9,689 nt of DNA, from positions 1-9,689 of the forward strand of contig WRJW01000185.1 of the NCBI GenBank assembly GCA_009778375.1. The letters run 5' to 3'. Source of the DNA: Bacteroidota bacterium. Its GTDB lineage: Bacteria > Bacteroidota > Bacteroidia > Bacteroidales > UBA932. Shown piece after piece: positions 7,700 through 9,689 of this stretch (the first letter of the stretch is position 1; each line of letters begins with the position of its first letter). The notes below the pieces were generated by a model. That model saw only the letters and a program-made list of their open reading frames with translations. It ran no database searches and had not been told where the DNA came from. Position numbers and translations under genes: made by a program.

Positions 7700-8641
7700 T
7701 TAAGAATCGACTAATCCCCTTCCTTCCTTGACAATCCGACCCTCTTCTTTAAGGTGCTGAACAATTTTATCCAAGACTCCGTTGACAAAGATTTTGCTGT
7801 TTGGCGTACTGTAATATTTAGCGACTTCTACCACCTCGTTTATCGTTACCTTAACGGGAATGGAGGGAAAATGCAATACTTCTGCAATACCCAAGACAAT
7901 CAGGCAAACATCAGTAGTTGCCATTCGTTCCAGATCCCAATGGAGGGCAAAACGGTTCAGCAATTCCACATATTCATCGTAGTGCAACAACGACAATTCC
8001 AAAAGGCGGAGGGCATAGTTTTTATCCTCCTCCTGCTTAAACATCTGGGGATGTGGCCAGGGCTCCTCCGCTCTGATTGTTCCCAAAGTTTTTAGAATAA
8101 CGCCCAAAAGATACGCCAACTCATCGGCCCAGTAGAGGTTTTGATCTTCCAACAGCTCATTCAACGCCTCGTTATCTTCGAGTTCGTTTTGATAAAAAGC
8201 ATGGATTAGCGCCAGATCATCTTTAAAAAGAGGCTGTTCTAATTCCATATACGCGATAAACCACGGTCTGGTGTTCAAATCGTCGTAAAGTTTTCTGAGG
8301 AAAGTCGAATGATCCGACCAAGGCAGGCTTTTTTTGCGCTCAGGCTTCCAAACAGCCTTATCGGCCTCCAAAATATCAACCACTTTGTTTTCTACAAATC
8401 TGCGGTTGGGATGCGCCTCCTGAGGTGTGGGATGAAATTTTTTCAATCCGGCTTCCATCTTAGCTATTCCATATTTTTTTAAAGAGACCGGCAGCGCGAG
8501 CAGCAGGTAGTAGAGCTCCATTGTTTTGTCAAAGCTCCGCAACAACTCCTCCCCGGCGCCCGTCAAAGTGCGTTCATCGGCATGTATCCTGCTAAATAGC
8601 AACTTAAAAACTTTTATCCGAATCAGTCTACGGTTGATCAT
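7700..8641 (-). CDS. nusB: Transcription antitermination factor NusB, long Bacteroidota form
   Basis: RNA-binding partner of NusE (S10) in rRNA antitermination complexes. At 313 aa it is about twice the size of E. coli NusB, which is usual for Bacteroidota. The N terminus (MINRRLIRIKVFKLLFS) matches the start of the family, the long middle section (about 30-220) is charged and helical without recognised motifs, and the canonical NusB C-terminal block is at about 235-300: WDLERM (235-240), VTINE (265-269), AKYYS (274-278) and FVNGVLD (285-291). It is the first gene of the minus-strand operon, divergent from the PUR-like gene, with a TATCTTTG -7 box at 8670-8677 giving a leader of roughly 20 nt. 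Confidence 0.95.
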   Translation of the reverse strand: MINRRLIRIKVFKLLFSRIHADERTLTGAGEELLRSFDKTMELYYLLLALPVSLKKYGIAKMEAGLKKFHPTPQEAHPNRRFVENKVVDILEADKAVWKPERKKSLPWSDHSTFLRKLYDDLNTRPWFIAYMELEQPLFKDDLALIHAFYQNELEDNEALNELLEDQNLYWADELAYLLGVILKTLGTIRAEEPWPHPQMFKQEEDKNYALRLLELSLLHYDEYVELLNRFALHWDLERMATTDVCLIVLGIAEVLHFPSIPVKVTINEVVEVAKYYSTPNSKIFVNGVLDKIVQHLKEEGRIVKEGRGLVDS

Positions 8642-8669
8642 GAACTCTGTAAAAAAACAATATTTTTTG

Positions 8670-8677
8670 CAAAGATA
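8670..8677 (-). promoter_or_regulatory. Candidate -7 box of the nusB operon promoter
   Basis: The minus strand reads TATCTTTG, a perfect match to the Bacteroidota -7 consensus TAnnTTTG, about 28 bp before the nusB ATG. No good -33 element is visible upstream (only T-rich sequence). A leader of roughly 20 nt is implied. Confidence 0.55.
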
Positions 8678-8699
8678 ACTTTTAGCCGTAAAAAAATTC

Positions 8700-8718
8700 T
8701 ATATTTGCAATATATTTG
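8700..8718 (+). promoter_or_regulatory. Candidate promoter of the PUR-like gene, tandem -7 boxes
   Basis: Two TATATTTG copies (8700-8707 and 8711-8718) lie 11 bp apart before the ATG at 8732, both matching TAnnTTTG. The first leaves room for a normal leader of about 18 nt; the second would give a leader of only a few bases, so the first is preferred. A clear -33 TTTG is missing for both. Confidence 0.5.
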
Positions 8719-8731
8719 TAAAAACCAGTAT

Positions 8732-9070
8732 ATGTACTTCGAAAACTATGATCAAGCGGGAGGAGCGGAACGCGGCGGCGAAGATGTGTTCTCCAAACCG
8801 GTGCGGGCCGGAAAGCGTACCTATTTCTTTGATGTAAAAGCCACCAAAGGTAATGACTATTACCTTACCATTACCGAGAGCAAGAGGCGTACCGACAGGG
8901 ATGGCCGCTTTGTCTACGACAAACACAAAATATTCCTCTACAAAGAGGACTTTGAAAAGTTTATCGACGGATTGGAAGAGGTGATTCAATATATAAAGGC
9001 CAACTGCGCGGCAGGCCCTGCCACCTCCTCGGATTATTCCAATTTAGAGTTCGAGGATTTGGATACGTAG
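8732..9070 (+). CDS. PUR-alpha-like DNA/RNA-binding protein (DUF3276)
   Basis: A 112-aa protein with a single PUR-type repeat, expected to bind single-stranded nucleic acid in the cytoplasm. The core runs from about residue 18 to 90: DVFSKPVRAGKRTYFFDVKA, NDYYLTITESKRR (41-53), then HKIFLYKEDFEKF (65-77), a strong match to the Bacteroidota DUF3276 pattern. The tail after about 92 is low-complexity and acidic (LEFEDLDT). The ATG at 8732 is chosen because the preceding nine codons back to a TTG (8705) run through the presumed promoter. It is divergent from nusB, with a TATATTTG box at 8700-8707. A strong hairpin follows the stop. The physiological target is unknown. Confidence 0.9.
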   Translation: MYFENYDQAGGAERGGEDVFSKPVRAGKRTYFFDVKATKGNDYYLTITESKRRTDRDGRFVYDKHKIFLYKEDFEKFIDGLEEVIQYIKANCAAGPATSSDYSNLEFEDLDT

Positions 9071-9095
9071 TCCGTTGTTTAAGTATATCTGCGAT

Positions 9096-9118
9096 TTGCC
9101 GAATTGGTTTTTCGGCAA
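9096..9118 (+). terminator. Hairpin after the PUR-like gene, probable terminator
   Basis: A perfect 8-bp stem, TTGCCGAA / TTCGGCAA, with a 7-nt T/G-rich loop begins 25 bp after the stop codon. The T-rich sequence (TTTTATTCTTTT) starts about 10 bp beyond the stem rather than immediately, so it is not a textbook intrinsic terminator, but the position is right. Confidence 0.55.
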
Positions 9119-9143
9119 GGGTGTAGCATTTTATTCTTTTGAT

Positions 9144-9175
9144 TACTGAAATTCAGTATCTTTGATAAATTATCA
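9144..9175 (+). promoter_or_regulatory. TATCTTTG box flanked by two short palindromes
   Basis: A -7-type box TATCTTTG at 9157-9164 is overlapped by two perfect inverted repeats, each centred on a single A: TACTGAA-A-TTCAGTA (9144-9158) and TGATAA-A-TTATCA (9163-9175). The centres are 18 bp apart. This could be a promoter with operator half-sites, driving whatever lies to the right. A TTTTG at 9137-9141 is closer to the box than the usual -33 spacing. Confidence 0.35.
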
Positions 9176-9347
9176 GAGCTTGCTGAATGCAAGCTGAGGG
9201 GACTTGCCACAGTTGAATTCTTTATACGGACATACAGTTTCTCTTTTTTGAAAACTACCTCTATTGAACATAGATAGTTGCGGCTGTCCAGTTACTCCAT
9301 CCACAGGCTATGTGAATCCTTAGAAGTAATGTGTACGTCATTTTTTT
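9171..9347 (+). ncRNA. Possible small structured RNA
   Basis: No convincing protein gene fills this stretch. After the TATCTTTG box come a 7-bp hairpin AGCTTGC-TGAAT-GCAAGCT (9177-9195) and a second hairpin at 9253-9279 in which AACTA pairs with TAGTT and TCTAT with ATAGA around a TGAAC loop, with CC bulged. GGACA (9228-9232) can pair with TGTCC (9285-9289), enclosing the second hairpin. A run of seven T (9341-9347) could end the transcript, but the helix before it is weak (AATG/CATT). The size would be about 175 nt, in the range of a 6S-type or other small RNA, but I do not recognise a known family. Degenerate gene debris is an equally fair reading. Confidence 0.22.
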
Positions 9348-9355
9348 CATATCTG

Positions 9356-9689
9356 TTATCTTCTTTGCAAAATGATTATATTAGTTATGTAAAGAAGGTT
9401 TATATATTCTCCTTCAGGAACTTTAGGAGGGAAGGTAGACGGCACCCATCCTGCTCTAACCAACTTGAGTTTTTCAACATTTTCATAAAAACCATATCTA
9501 TAAGATATACCATTACAAACAAGAGAATCTGCATCAATTATATATGTATCTGTATTGATGAATCCATTTTGGTCATTTGGTCCAGTTTGAGGTATATAAT
9601 AATGTATAAGCCCATCGGAAAAGAATTCCCAATAAATACCATCTGCGCGTTCATTTATTTTATTAACATACATAGCATCAGCGATCCTA
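9356..9689 (-). CDS. Unrecognised AT-rich ORF, 5' end outside window
   Basis: I do not recognise this protein. The frame is open to the window edge (110 visible codons; RIADA precedes the first visible Met at 9673), so it may be the C-terminal part of a larger protein. The sequence is rich in Tyr, Ile, Asp and Trp, with segments such as GIYWEFFSDGLIHYY and NGISYRYGFYENVE that look like a small beta-rich domain; no signal peptide, membrane helix or catalytic motif is visible. A hand count gives about 33% GC, against nearly half in the housekeeping genes, so it may be recently acquired or weakly constrained. The hydrophobic end (YINLLYITNIIILQRR) looks unlike a typical domain end and could reflect a frameshift. 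A chance ORF is unlikely at this length but not excluded. Confidence 0.5.
   Translation of the reverse strand, partial: RIADAMYVNKINERADGIYWEFFSDGLIHYYIPQTGPNDQNGFINTDTYIIDADSLVCNGISYRYGFYENVEKLKLVRAGWVPSTFPPKVPEGEYINLLYITNIIILQRR

Noticed and set aside
8705..8731. Upstream TTG start for the PUR-like gene.
   Set aside because: These codons coincide with the tandem TATATTTG promoter boxes, and the ATG at 8732 gives a typical protein.
9261..9350. A 29-codon minus-strand ORF starting MKKMTYTLLL, with a Cys at position 16, resembling a short lipoprotein signal.
   Set aside because: Too short to support, charged residues interrupt the hydrophobic stretch, and it lies opposite the hairpin-rich region. 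It could be gene debris or chance.
1..9689. CRISPR arrays, tRNA or rRNA genes, insertion sequences and attachment sites.
   Set aside because: I saw no spaced direct repeats, cloverleaf-like sequence, transposase ORF or terminal inverted repeats anywhere in the window.

Overview
The window looks like chromosomal DNA from a member of the Bacteroidota, most likely Bacteroidales. Four things point there. The first is the gene order nusB-yajC-ybbR-coaE-DUF5606. The second is a long (313 aa) NusB. The third is a small PUR-alpha-like DUF3276 protein. The fourth is several matches to the Bacteroidota promoter -7 box TAnnTTTG, with no obvious Shine-Dalgarno sequences. Identifications come from reading motifs and recalling families; no database search was run. 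The genus cannot be assigned.

Left part (1-2269, + strand): the last 300 codons of an M20-family acyl-ornithine deacetylase (ArgE type, cut by the window edge), then argininosuccinate lyase (argH). Both belong to arginine biosynthesis. argH meets a minus-strand lipoprotein gene head-on, and the two coding regions overlap by 23 bp.

Centre (2247-8641, - strand): eight tightly packed genes read right to left, nusB > yajC > ybbR-like > coaE > DUF5606 > rimO > fabG > lipoprotein. Gaps are 29 bp or less, with a TGATG stop/start overlap between DUF5606 and rimO. The operon mixes transcription antitermination, Sec accessory function, CoA synthesis, ribosomal protein S12 modification and fatty-acid synthesis. 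A TATCTTTG box lying across the rimO stop may be an internal promoter for fabG.

Right part (8642-9689): a 90-bp divergent promoter region with mirrored -7 boxes, then the PUR-alpha-like gene and its terminator-like hairpin. Next comes about 240 bp without a convincing protein gene, holding a TATCTTTG box flanked by two short perfect palindromes, strong local hairpins and a T-run, so possibly a small structured RNA. The window ends in an AT-rich (about 33% GC) unrecognised minus-strand ORF that runs off the edge. It may mark the start of an accessory region.

Most of the window is ordinary housekeeping DNA. I found no clear new system. The stretch 9120-9355 and the orphan ORF beside it are the parts least explained.
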